From contig NZ_JGZG01000005.1 of assembly GCF_000741295.1 (NCBI RefSeq), positions 558,001 through 622,000 on the forward strand: 64,000 nt of DNA, in the 5' to 3' direction. This DNA comes from Bifidobacterium pseudolongum subsp. globosum. Lineage in GTDB: Bacteria; Actinomycetota; Actinomycetes; Actinomycetales; Bifidobacteriaceae. Of this stretch, positions 1 through 7,224 are shown one piece after another. Each line of letters starts with the position of its first letter. The stretch's first letter is position 1. A program made the position numbers and the translations under genes. Under the pieces are notes generated by a model. It ran no database searches. It was not told where the DNA came from and saw only the letters and a list, made by a program, of their open reading frames with translations.

Positions 1-66
1 GCCTGTTGTTTTCCTCGCGGCGTATGTTGAGACACGATACTACGAGCGCCCCGCGCGAACCTGTAG

Positions 67-94
67 TATACTGAAATTGTTACAAAAGGTAACA
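67..94 (+). promoter_or_regulatory. galE promoter with operator-like palindrome
   Basis: A TATACT hexamer (67-72) could be a -10 box. A 17-bp inverted repeat follows at once: TGTTAC (78-83), a 5-nt spacer, GTAACA (89-94). That places a dimeric repressor site over or just after the predicted transcription start, about 55 nt before galE. No clear -35 box is visible. The region is much more A+T-rich than the genes around it. No matching regulator gene lies in the window, so the binding protein is unknown. Confidence 0.4.
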
Positions 95-146
95 TAAAAC
101 AGCAAAAGAGAACATACTCTCTGTTGCTTTGGTGGAAAGGACCAAC

Positions 147-1157
147 ATGACCGTTCTTGTAACAGGCGGCTGTGGCTACATTGGCGCCCATGTGGTGCAT
201 GCCCTGCACGAAGCCGGGCAGGACGTGGTGGTTGTGGACGATCTGAGCTATGGCAAGCCCGATCGCATTGGAAATGCACGTCTGTACGGCATGGACATCT
301 CCGCTCCGGGCGCCGGCGAGCGCCTTGCCGAGATCATGAAGGCGGAGAACGTCGACTCCGTCATCCACTTCGCCGCGCGCAAGCAGGTCGGCGAATCGGT
401 CGAAAAACCGCTGTGGTACTACCAGCAGAACATCAACGGCATGCTCAACGTGCTCGAAGGCATGCGCGAGGCCGGCGTGAAGAAGCTCGTCTTCTCGTCG
501 AGCGCCGCCACCTACGGCGTGCCGCCGGTCGATGTGGTGCCCGAAGACGTGCAGCCGATGGTGCCGATCAACCCGTACGGCCAGACCAAGCTGTTCGGCG
601 AGTGGATGGCACGCGCGTGCGAGGAGCCGTACGGCATCCGCTTCTGCGGCCTTCGCTACTTCAACGTGGCCGGTTGTGGCCCGGTGGAGCTCGAGGACCC
701 GGCAATCCTGAACCTGATCCCCATGCTGTTCGACCGCCTCAAGCAAGGCAAGGCGCCGGCGATCTTCGGCGACGACTACCCGACGCCCGACGGCACATGC
801 GTGCGCGACTACATCCACGTCTCTGACCTGGCGGACGCCCATCTGGCCGCGCTCAAGTACCTGGACCGCGACGAGCGCAAGTACGACGTCTTCAATGTCG
901 GCACCGGCGAAGGCACCTCGGTGCGCCAGATCGTGGACGAGGTCAAGAAGGTGACCGGCCTGCCGTTCACCGAGACCGTCATGCCACGCCGCGCAGGTGA
1001 CCCGCCGCACCTGATCGGCTCGCCGAAGCGCATCAATGAGGAGATGGGCTGGCACGCCAAGTACGACGTCGAAGACATCGTCGAGTCCGCGTGGAACGCG
1101 TGGCAGGCCAATCCGGACCACCACATTGACGTGGAGACCTGGAAGCAGGCCGACTGA
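147..1157 (+). CDS. galE: UDP-glucose 4-epimerase
   Basis: GalE interconverts UDP-glucose and UDP-galactose in the cytoplasm using tightly bound NAD; in bifidobacteria it serves Leloir and lacto-N-biose/galactose metabolism. The 336-residue protein is family length. It opens with the Rossmann motif TGGCGYIG (residues 6-13), has the catalytic serine patch SSSAATYG near 118-124 and the Tyr-x3-Lys pair Y144/K148 (YGQTK). The ATG at 147 is preferred over the upstream in-frame ATG at 129 because the protein starts directly in its first beta strand and an AAAGGA ribosome site lies a few bases upstream. It is followed by a strong palindromic terminator. A related sugar-nucleotide epimerase is possible, but the length and motifs fit GalE well. 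Confidence 0.93.
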   Translation: MTVLVTGGCGYIGAHVVHALHEAGQDVVVVDDLSYGKPDRIGNARLYGMDISAPGAGERLAEIMKAENVDSVIHFAARKQVGESVEKPLWYYQQNINGMLNVLEGMREAGVKKLVFSSSAATYGVPPVDVVPEDVQPMVPINPYGQTKLFGEWMARACEEPYGIRFCGLRYFNVAGCGPVELEDPAILNLIPMLFDRLKQGKAPAIFGDDYPTPDGTCVRDYIHVSDLADAHLAALKYLDRDERKYDVFNVGTGEGTSVRQIVDEVKKVTGLPFTETVMPRRAGDPPHLIGSPKRINEEMGWHAKYDVEDIVESAWNAWQANPDHHIDVETWKQAD

Positions 1158-1178
1158 TTCGCTCAATCAGCGCTCACC

Positions 1179-1220
1179 AACGGCGAGGGTCCGTGGAACG
1201 TTCCACGGACCCTCGCCGTT
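1179..1220. terminator. Perfect 42-bp palindrome, bidirectional terminator
   Basis: A perfect inverted repeat centred on AACGTT, with left arm beginning AACGGCGAGGGTCCG. It sits between the convergent galE and THI5-like genes, so it can end transcripts from both sides. A short T-rich stretch (TTTCC) follows on the plus strand. Confidence 0.8.
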
Positions 1221-1258
1221 TCCTTCCCCTTCAAGCTTCCCCATGGCAGCCGCGGACG

Positions 1259-2227
1259 CTACCCTACGACTCGATTGTTCAGACGAGCCGGTACCACGCC
1301 GTCGCCCTGAGGCAACAACGCGTTGGTGACGCATCCGCCGTCGATCGACGCCAACGCCCGCTCAAGTGGCACGCTCAGGTGGCCGTTGGCCGCCATCCAC
1401 TCCGTATACCCACGCACCATGCCCATATCAGCGGTGCCCCAGTCACCGTCGGCGTCAAGCCACGATGGGGCCACGGCGGCAAGTGACGCGGCGAGCACAT
1501 CGGGGTCGATGTGGCACAGCGCCGGTTGCAGCGCTTCGACGGCGGCTTGCGGATCATCAATCGCCATACGGTACCCCTGCGCAGTGGCCGCGAGAAAATC
1601 ACGCACCATCTGCGGATTGCGCTCAATCAGGTCATGGCGTGCGGAAACGTAATAGGAGTGGTGCGGTGCCACCTCAACGTCGTCGAACGGCAGCACGACG
1701 AGGTCGTTGAAATCACCTGATCCCTGATACGGCTCCCACCATGCCACATTGATGAACGCGTCGCATTTGCCGCGTTCGACACTGCGGATATCGGGCTCCC
1801 ACTGCCCTGGATCGATGGTGATCAACGTAGAGAAGTCGCCGCCATCTTTCTCCACCGCCTGCTGCAGCTCCGTGTACAGCCGGGCGACGCCCATCGGAAT
1901 GCACACGCGTTTGCCCTCCAGATCGCGGAATCGACGGATACCGCTGGCTTTGTTCGTGATGATGCCGCCGATCTGACATTGGTTCATCACCGCACACGAC
2001 GTGAGCGACGATTCGCCCTGCTGGTGGAACAGCAGCTGGTTGAGCCGCACCAGGGCGATGTCCACTTCGCCGCGCTCCACCAGACAAGCTGGATCGCCAC
2101 GGTAGAAGTCGCCGCTGATGAAGTCCACATCCAGGCCACGCTCCGCGTACAGGCCACGTGCGCGGGCCAGGTAGAATCCAGCGTGGTTCGTCCATGGATG
2201 GACATATTCGAGCCGAACTTTCAGCAT
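1259..2227 (-). CDS. THI5/NMT1-like protein without signal peptide
   Basis: This 322-residue protein belongs to the NMT1/THI5-like fold (periplasmic-binding-protein type II), which includes thiamine-precursor binding proteins (ThiY) and the yeast HMP-P synthase Thi5. Visible family features are the opening strand and 'FYLARARGLYAERGLDVDF' block and the 'VERGEVDIALV' block near residues 50-60. The unusual point is the N terminus: it starts MLKVRLEYVHPW, with no signal peptide, lipobox or membrane segment, so it is predicted to be cytoplasmic. The Lys and His used by yeast Thi5 do not align obviously. It is last in a TPP-riboswitch operon (59 nt after the kinase), which links it to thiamine metabolism. 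ATG 2227 has AAGGAG 11 nt upstream. It may be a precursor-binding subunit or an enzyme; the sequence does not decide. Confidence 0.75.
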   Translation of the reverse strand: MLKVRLEYVHPWTNHAGFYLARARGLYAERGLDVDFISGDFYRGDPACLVERGEVDIALVRLNQLLFHQQGESSLTSCAVMNQCQIGGIITNKASGIRRFRDLEGKRVCIPMGVARLYTELQQAVEKDGGDFSTLITIDPGQWEPDIRSVERGKCDAFINVAWWEPYQGSGDFNDLVVLPFDDVEVAPHHSYYVSARHDLIERNPQMVRDFLAATAQGYRMAIDDPQAAVEALQPALCHIDPDVLAASLAAVAPSWLDADGDWGTADMGMVRGYTEWMAANGHLSVPLERALASIDGGCVTNALLPQGDGVVPARLNNRVVG

Positions 2228-2286
2228 GGTTCCCAATTCTCCTTCTTATCTTGGTTATCTTGTTCTTCCTTCGTTGCTCCGTTGCG

Positions 2287-3429
2287 CTACAGTGCGCGAC
2301 GCACGTCGTCGAGGAACCGACGCCCGTCCGGTGTGCCAAACCATGCGGCATGGGCGTTGAACGCGGTGTCATAGCACCAGTCGGCATCCTCATCCCGCAT
2401 CGGTCCGTCCACGAAATAAGCGATCCAGTTGAGCGACGCCTCGGCCTGCGCGAGCGGTAGCATCCACGGCAACACATCGCGCTCGACATCAGACAGCGGA
2501 CGCAGGCGCTCATAGCCCTCGATGATGGCGCGGGCGACGTCAGAGCGGCAGGCGTCCGTCTGCCCATCCATGATCTGAACGAACTGGATGGCGTTGCGTT
2601 CGATGGCCTCGACTAGATCGAACAACGCCGTATTGCGGTCGGCCAGCCCAAAATCGATGACGGCGCTCGGTGCACGCCCCTTCCATAGCATGTTCGAGAC
2701 GTGTGGGTCGCCATGCGTCCATGATTCTGGGAGCTCACCATAACGGGGCGCTACATGGCGCATATAGGCGCGGTATGGATCCAGATCGCGATGCCAGTCG
2801 CGCCCTGTGCGCTCGAGATAACGGCGCACGGACGGCCGGGCATCCAGCCAGCCTTCGAATTCCTCCTCGAAATCACCAGCGGCAAACAGACCGAAACGGT
2901 TCTGGTACGGATCGGGGCGTGCGGCACGGGGCTCGTCGAAACCGCGGGACGCCAGCGCGATACGCGCCACCGTCTCACCCAACCCGCGTGCTTCATCGAG
3001 TGTGGCGGGCGGATCCCACGTCAGTGCATGGGCATAGCGGTCTTCCCCCGGCGCCTGCATGCAGACTTCGTAGACGTATGAGCCCACCGTGAACGTACAG
3101 CCATCGGCCCCACGATGGCGCGCCGCATCGAATGGGAGGAACGGCATCACGTTCATCCCATGCCCCGCAAGCCATGCCACGTAGCGCTGGTATGGGTGGA
3201 TGGCGCACGCATCGCGCACGGATGCATGGTACCGCTTGATGTACACGTTGCCGCAGTCGGTGGCCACCATTGCGCCCGCGGCGGTCGGCCGTGCGCTACG
3301 CGAAATCATGGCAGACGCGCTCAGCGGTTCGGCAAGCGCCAAAAGCACCCTTCTCGCTTCGGGCAATGTGATATCGCGCCAGCGTTGCTGCACAATATCC
3401 AGCTGCGCATTATTCTCAGGGTTATCCAT
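2287..3429 (-). CDS. APH-fold kinase in thiamine operon
   Basis: A 380-residue protein of the aminoglycoside phosphotransferase/choline-kinase superfamily. The Brenner motif THGDPHVSN (238-246) carries the catalytic Asp, VIDFGLAD (257-264) supplies the metal-binding Asp, and VYIKRYH (62-68) the ATP-binding Lys. This superfamily includes E. coli thiamine kinase ThiK, homoserine kinase ThrB2 and choline kinases. Its place between ykoE and a THI5-like gene, under a TPP riboswitch, suggests it phosphorylates thiamine, hydroxymethylpyrimidine or a related vitamer; that is inferred from context. The ATG at 3429 lies 34 nt after the ykoE stop, so the two are probably co-transcribed. Antibiotic resistance is unlikely here. 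Confidence 0.8.
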   Translation of the reverse strand: MDNPENNAQLDIVQQRWRDITLPEARRVLLALAEPLSASAMISRSARPTAAGAMVATDCGNVYIKRYHASVRDACAIHPYQRYVAWLAGHGMNVMPFLPFDAARHRGADGCTFTVGSYVYEVCMQAPGEDRYAHALTWDPPATLDEARGLGETVARIALASRGFDEPRAARPDPYQNRFGLFAAGDFEEEFEGWLDARPSVRRYLERTGRDWHRDLDPYRAYMRHVAPRYGELPESWTHGDPHVSNMLWKGRAPSAVIDFGLADRNTALFDLVEAIERNAIQFVQIMDGQTDACRSDVARAIIEGYERLRPLSDVERDVLPWMLPLAQAEASLNWIAYFVDGPMRDEDADWCYDTAFNAHAAWFGTPDGRRFLDDVRRAL

Positions 3430-3463
3430 GGCACATGCTCCACATGAGATCGGCTTGCGCCAA

Positions 3464-4099
3464 TCAGGCTTCCGGATCGGCAACGACCGGCGCGGCGGCC
3501 TTGACCGCAGCCCGTCCGCCCGCAAGGCGCTCCAACGCGCCAGTACCGGCAAGCCCTCGATACAGCACCCACATGAGCACGCCGGCGACCACGGCCCCCG
3601 ACAGCACATTGCACACGACGCCCACGGTGAGCACAAGTCCGCTTTTGCCCATTCCGTACAGCATCCAGGAGGCCGTGAAACCGCCGAGGGCTGACAGTGC
3701 GCCGGACAGCGCGGTGACGGCCATGTTCCACACGCCGTAGGCACACAGCGCGAACGCGAGTTCGGCACCCAACCCCTGCAACAGGCCAGGCAGCACGGTT
3801 CCTGCACCACCCCACTGGCTTCCAAGCAGTGCTTCAAGCACGGACGCAACCATCTCCGCGAACAGCGCGGCACCGGGTTTACGCACAATGACCATCGCGA
3901 GAGGGCCGGCGATGTAGTAGAAGCCATTGAGCAAATCCGAAGCGCCCGGCACGATGTCGAGCACACTGCCGATAGGCGCATAGATGAACCCGATCGCCCA
4001 GAACACAATGCCCGAGGCGACGGCGATAACGGCGGTGACGGTGATGTCGGCCACAGACCAGCGGAAACGATGGCGCGACGGCATGACTGATTGATTCAT
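3464..4099 (-). CDS. ykoE: YkoE-like ECF transporter S component
   Basis: A 211-residue integral membrane protein with about five or six hydrophobic helices and the YkoE-family look (AVIAVASGIVFWAIGFIYAP near the start, a conserved 'EMVASVLEALLGSQWG' block in the middle). YkoE is the substrate-specific subunit of an energy-coupling-factor importer for thiamine or its pyrimidine precursor. The usual partners YkoD (ATPase) and YkoC (transmembrane) are not in this window, so it must use ECF subunits encoded elsewhere. A TPP riboswitch lies directly upstream. ATG 4099 is chosen because the riboswitch leader and its SD-bearing hairpin end there; the upstream in-frame ATG at 4189 lies inside the aptamer. 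Confidence 0.85.
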   Translation of the reverse strand: MNQSVMPSRHRFRWSVADITVTAVIAVASGIVFWAIGFIYAPIGSVLDIVPGASDLLNGFYYIAGPLAMVIVRKPGAALFAEMVASVLEALLGSQWGGAGTVLPGLLQGLGAELAFALCAYGVWNMAVTALSGALSALGGFTASWMLYGMGKSGLVLTVGVVCNVLSGAVVAGVLMWVLYRGLAGTGALERLAGGRAAVKAAAPVVADPEA

Positions 4100-4103
4100 G
4101 GGT

Positions 4104-4137
4104 TCTCCCTGCTTGCTCGTTCGTCGGTCAAGCAGGG
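4104..4137 (-). promoter_or_regulatory. Ribosome-site-sequestering hairpin of ykoE leader
   Basis: A perfect 9-bp stem (CCCTGCTTG with CAAGCAGGG; 4107-4115 with 4129-4137 on the plus strand) and a 13-nt loop lies between the TPP aptamer and ykoE. The 3' arm on the mRNA contains the start of the Shine-Dalgarno AGGGAGA (4104-4110), five bases before the ATG. Folding the hairpin would hide the ribosome site. No U-tract follows, so control is probably translational. Confidence 0.7.
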
Positions 4138-4145
4138 GTACCGAT

Positions 4146-4238
4146 ATCAAAACTTCGTTCGCCAGCATTATCTGGAAAATCACGTTCAACGGTCAGGATT
4201 CACATCCTTCTCAGCTCGACTGAGCTCCCGTGCTTGAT
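4146..4238 (-). promoter_or_regulatory. TPP riboswitch (THI element)
   Basis: On the minus strand the leader has the diagnostic THI-box cores in order: GGGAGC then GCTGAGA, a P3-like arm, GTTGAACGTGAT, and GATAATGCTGGCGAACG. ATCAA/TTGAT (4234-4238 with 4146-4150 on the plus strand) can close P1. These match the thiamine-pyrophosphate aptamer. It controls the ykoE-kinase-THI5 operon, which should be repressed when TPP is high. Confidence 0.9.
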
Positions 4239-4317
4239 GGCACCCATCCTATACGGGGCCCATGAACAAGCTGCCCCATCCCCGGACCCCATTGTCCGGG
4301 ATATGGACACCTATATG

Positions 4318-4353
4318 TACTGGGCGGTGTTTGCATGCAAACACCGCCCAGTA
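4318..4353. terminator. Perfect 36-bp palindrome terminator
   Basis: Arms TACTGGGCGGTGTTTGCA and its exact complement meet without a loop. It lies downstream of the phosphatase gene on the minus strand and upstream of the riboswitch operon, insulating the two minus-strand transcripts. Confidence 0.7.
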
Positions 4354-4371
4354 CGGCGAAACGACACTGGA

Positions 4372-4902
4372 TCAACCACGCGCTTCGAGCTGTTGCTCTA
4401 CATAATCGGCGATATACGGGGCCACCGCCTCGATCTGGTCAATCGCCGTCTCGAACTCGCGCGGGCCGCCATACCACGGGTCGACGAGGTCGATCTCGCC
4501 TTCATACCCCGGCTGCGGGTCGGGCAGACTGGGGTCGAAACTGCGGTACATATGCACTTCGCCGCGCTTGCTCAACGGCAGCATGTGCAGCAACGCGTTC
4601 ATATGCGAAGCGGTCATCGGCAGGAACAGGTCGGTGTCGGTTATCTCGTTGCGCGTGATACGGTGGGCGAAATGCTTGGCCGGAACCGCGTAGCCGCGCT
4701 CCTTGAGCACCTTCACCGCGCGCGGGTCGATCGGATTGCCGTACTCCTCGTCACTGACGCCGCTCGACTCCACGCGCACCACGCCGCCCAGCCCCCGCTG
4801 TTCGAACTCATGGCGCAGAATGATCTCCCCCATCGGCGACCGGCAGATGTTGCCGGTGCACACGGTCATCACGGTGTATGGGTGAGCCTCATGCTTCTTC
4901 AA
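4372..4902 (-). CDS. Low-molecular-weight protein-tyrosine phosphatase
   Basis: The signature loop CTGNICRSP (C-x5-R-S) stands near the N terminus and supplies the nucleophilic Cys and phosphate-binding Arg; the general-acid motif DPWYGG appears near the C terminus. Such enzymes dephosphorylate tyrosine or arginine on proteins, or cell-wall-linked substrates. The start is uncertain. A TTG at 4902, preceded by GGAAG, gives 176 residues with the catalytic Cys at 15, normal for the family. An ATG at 4947 is also in frame but falls inside a G+C-rich hairpin at the folA stop and adds an unlikely leader. It is third after thyA-folA and could be co-transcribed by read-through. Confidence 0.88.
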   Translation of the reverse strand: MKKHEAHPYTVMTVCTGNICRSPMGEIILRHEFEQRGLGGVVRVESSGVSDEEYGNPIDPRAVKVLKERGYAVPAKHFAHRITRNEITDTDLFLPMTASHMNALLHMLPLSKRGEVHMYRSFDPSLPDPQPGYEGEIDLVDPWYGGPREFETAIDQIEAVAPYIADYVEQQLEARG

Positions 4903-4926
4903 TGCTCTTCCACTTCCCTTCGGTAT

Positions 4927-4943
4927 GCGGGGCGCCGCCCCGC
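4927..4943 (-). terminator. Short GC hairpin between folA and phosphatase
   Basis: GCGGGGC and GCCCCGC, separated by three bases, begin seven bases after the folA stop. There is no T-tract, so it may stabilise the folA 3' end or attenuate rather than fully terminate. Confidence 0.4.
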
Positions 4944-4949
4944 GCATGT

Positions 4950-5627
4950 CTACTCCTGCTCGCTGTCGTGCCGGTGACTCAGCGTCACGTAACGGTAGCG
5001 CGCAATGCCTTCCGCCTTGTTCGGCACCATCCAGCCGGTGCGCTCATCGACCTTCCATGCGCCTTTGTCTATCGCATCGCTCAAGTCCGGCGCATACGTG
5101 TCCGCGTCCACATTCGCGTCGATCTGCGTGATGAACACCTTGGACGCCAATGGCAGCATCTGGTTGAACAGCTGCGCGCCGCCGATCACCCAGATCTCGC
5201 TGCGGTCGAGGCCGTCGTCCGGAATCGCCTCCTGACGGGCCAAATCGAGCGCCTCCTCCACGTCACAGGCCACAGTGGCCCCCGGCGCACGGAACGAACG
5301 GTCGTGCGAGATCACGATGTTGTCTCGGTTCGCGAGTGGGCGGAACTTCGGGTTCAGCGACTCCCACGTCTTGCGCCCCATGATCACCGGGTGTGAGACC
5401 GTGAGTTCCTTGAACCGCCGCAGGTCTTCGGACAGATGCCACGGCATGCCCCCATCGAAGCCGATCGCGCCCGGACGACCTTCGTTGTCGTTCGCTTGCG
5501 CCCAGATCAGATTGATGGAGAATGTCTTGGCGTAGTCGTCGCCCCAGTCGTCTTCCAGCAGATTCTCAGGCCCGGCGATTCCGGGCTCGGGTTCGTGATA
5601 GCCGGTGCGGCTACTATCGTGCTCCAT
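4950..5627 (-). CDS. folA: Dihydrofolate reductase
   Basis: FolA reduces dihydrofolate to tetrahydrofolate with NADPH, completing the cycle with thymidylate synthase. Core motifs are GFDGGMPWHLSEDL (57-69; the catalytic acid aligns with D68), VIMGRKTWESL (81-91) and IWVIGGAQLFNQML. At 225 residues it is long for the family because of about 35 extra acidic residues at the N terminus, before the first strand FSINLIWAQ. ATG 5627 is supported by an AAGGAGAG site 5-12 nt upstream, so the extension is likely real. It follows thyA in the same direction with an 81-nt gap. Confidence 0.93.
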   Translation of the reverse strand: MEHDSSRTGYHEPEPGIAGPENLLEDDWGDDYAKTFSINLIWAQANDNEGRPGAIGFDGGMPWHLSEDLRRFKELTVSHPVIMGRKTWESLNPKFRPLANRDNIVISHDRSFRAPGATVACDVEEALDLARQEAIPDDGLDRSEIWVIGGAQLFNQMLPLASKVFITQIDANVDADTYAPDLSDAIDKGAWKVDERTGWMVPNKAEGIARYRYVTLSHRHDSEQE

Positions 5628-5708
5628 TTCATCTCTCCTTGAACGAGGTAATCGGGTCACAGTTTATGCAAAGCCGCAGACCGTGGCGTTCGCGGAGACG
5701 GCCGGGGC

Positions 5709-6581
5709 TCAGACCGCGATCGGCGCCTTGATGGTGGGATGGTAGCGGTAATCCACGATCTCGAAATCACCGTAGTCGTATTCGAAGAGCGAATCAGCCT
5801 TGTGGAGCTTCATCGTCGGGTACGGGTAGGGCTCGCGCGAGAGCTGTTCGAGCACTTGGTCCACATGGTTGTCGTAGATGTGGCAGTCGCCGCCGGTCCA
5901 CACGAACTCGCCCGGCTCCAGACCGGCCTGCTGCGCCATCATCATCGTGAGCAGCGAATACGAGGCGATGTTGAACGGCACGCCCAGGAACATGTCGCAG
6001 GACCGCTGGTACAGCTGGCAGCTGAGTTTGCCATTGGCCACATAGAACTGGAACAGCGCGTGGCATGGAGGCAGCGCCATCTGCTCGACCTCCGCGGGGT
6101 TCCAGGCAGTGACAACCATGCGGCGCGAATCCGGTTGCGTGCGGATCAGCTCGAGCACGTTCGAGATCTGATCGATCGTGCGGTTCGGGTCGCTGGGCGT
6201 GGGAGCGGGCCAGCTGCGCCACTGCACTCCGTAGACGGGGCCCAGGTCGCCATTTTCGTCGGCCCACTCATCCCAGATGTGCACGTTGTGCTCCTGCAGC
6301 CAGCGCACATTGCCCGACCCCTTCAGGAACCACAGCAGCTCGTATGCGATGCCCTTGAAGAACACGCGCTTGGTCGTCAGCAATGGGAACCCCTCGCTCA
6401 AGTCGAAGCGCATCTGCTGGCCGAACAACGAGATCGTGCCGGTGCCGGTGCGGTCGGATTTGGGGTTGCCTTCCATGAGGATCTTGCGCAGCAGGTCCTC
6501 ATACGGCATGGGGATGGTCGTCTTCGGGCGCGCCGGCACTTGGGCGCGGATGGATTCCAGATCTGCTTGAGTCAAAGGCAT
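5709..6581 (-). CDS. thyA: Thymidylate synthase
   Basis: ThyA makes dTMP from dUMP using methylene-tetrahydrofolate. The 290-residue protein has [11 protein letters not shown] (44-54, phosphate-binding Arg), the YGVQWRSW block near 117-124, the nucleophile in [11 protein letters not shown] (Cys 173) and [18 protein letters not shown]. The chosen ATG at 6581 gives about 25 residues before [11 protein letters not shown], where E. coli ThyA starts; an internal ATG at that Met (about 6509) is the alternative, and neither has a strong ribosome site. First gene of thyA-folA. Confidence 0.93.
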   Translation of the reverse strand: MPLTQADLESIRAQVPARPKTTIPMPYEDLLRKILMEGNPKSDRTGTGTISLFGQQMRFDLSEGFPLLTTKRVFFKGIAYELLWFLKGSGNVRWLQEHNVHIWDEWADENGDLGPVYGVQWRSWPAPTPSDPNRTIDQISNVLELIRTQPDSRRMVVTAWNPAEVEQMALPPCHALFQFYVANGKLSCQLYQRSCDMFLGVPFNIASYSLLTMMMAQQAGLEPGEFVWTGGDCHIYDNHVDQVLEQLSREPYPYPTMKLHKADSLFEYDYGDFEIVDYRYHPTIKAPIAV

Positions 6582-6714
6582 AACAGTCCATACTAAGGGC
6601 GCTTTTGGACTGCGTATCGCTCTGCGCGTGGGTGCGTCCCTAGCCAAGCGCAGGCGCCTTGAGTACGATTGATAGGGGAATATCATCCAGACCAAGCACA
6701 AAGGAGCATGATCA

Positions 6715-7128
6715 ATGGACAAACGACTGTGGGTCGAGCGCAACAAAGACGGTTCTTGGGACGCTTTCAGCGATGACGGCGCCCACCTCAAGTTCGGCAA
6801 GGGCAAGGGCCAGTTCACTCCCGGCGACCTGATGAAAATCGCCCTCGCGGCATGCGCGGCGCTCTCGAGCCGCATGGCCGTGGAAAACACCGTGGGAGAA
6901 GGCAAGGGCGCCAAGATCATCGTGGACGGCACCTACGATGCGGACACCGACTCCTACATCAACTTCAACGAGCAGGTGGTCATCGATGCCTCGGACGCCA
7001 ACCTGAGCGACGAAGAGGTGGAGAAGCTCAAGAAGCGCGCCAAGGCGCACATCGAAAAAGGATGCACCGTGATGCACACCTACGAGCAGGAGACGCCGGT
7101 GCGCATGGACATCGAAGTGCGCCGCTGA
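6715..7128 (+). CDS. OsmC family protein
   Basis: A 137-residue OsmC/Ohr-superfamily protein. The central helix [18 protein letters not shown] carries the single Cys expected in the catalytic region, and [14 protein letters not shown] near the C terminus carries the second. Family members reduce organic hydroperoxides or act in osmotic/oxidative defence. The length and lack of extra domains fit the shorter OsmC-like branch rather than a classical Ohr; the second Cys is close to the expected place. A good AAGGAG site precedes the ATG by six bases. It is monocistronic, flanked by thyA on the other strand and a long terminator. Confidence 0.82.
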   Translation: MDKRLWVERNKDGSWDAFSDDGAHLKFGKGKGQFTPGDLMKIALAACAALSSRMAVENTVGEGKGAKIIVDGTYDADTDSYINFNEQVVIDASDANLSDEEVEKLKKRAKAHIEKGCTVMHTYEQETPVRMDIEVRR

Positions 7129-7145
7129 GCGCACTTCCCCTACGT

Positions 7146-7198
7146 AATCGAGGGCCTGGGCGAATCGTCATATTGGCGATTCGCCCAGGCCCTCGATT
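7146..7198. terminator. Bidirectional terminator, 22-bp arms
   Basis: Perfect 22-nt arms (7146-7167 and 7177-7198; AATCGAGGGCCTGGGC and its complement) and a 9-nt loop, between the convergent OsmC and universal stress genes. Confidence 0.8.
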
Positions 7199-7224
7199 AG
7201 ATGCGCATAGGCGCATCGGTTGCG

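Noticed and set aside
40..279. Minus-strand ORF over the galE start
   Set aside because: It overlaps the galE promoter and coding start, with Arg/Ser/His-rich content and no ribosome site.
2287..3429. Aminoglycoside-resistance gene
   Set aside because: The APH fold is shared by many small-molecule kinases; the TPP riboswitch and ykoE context points to vitamin metabolism.
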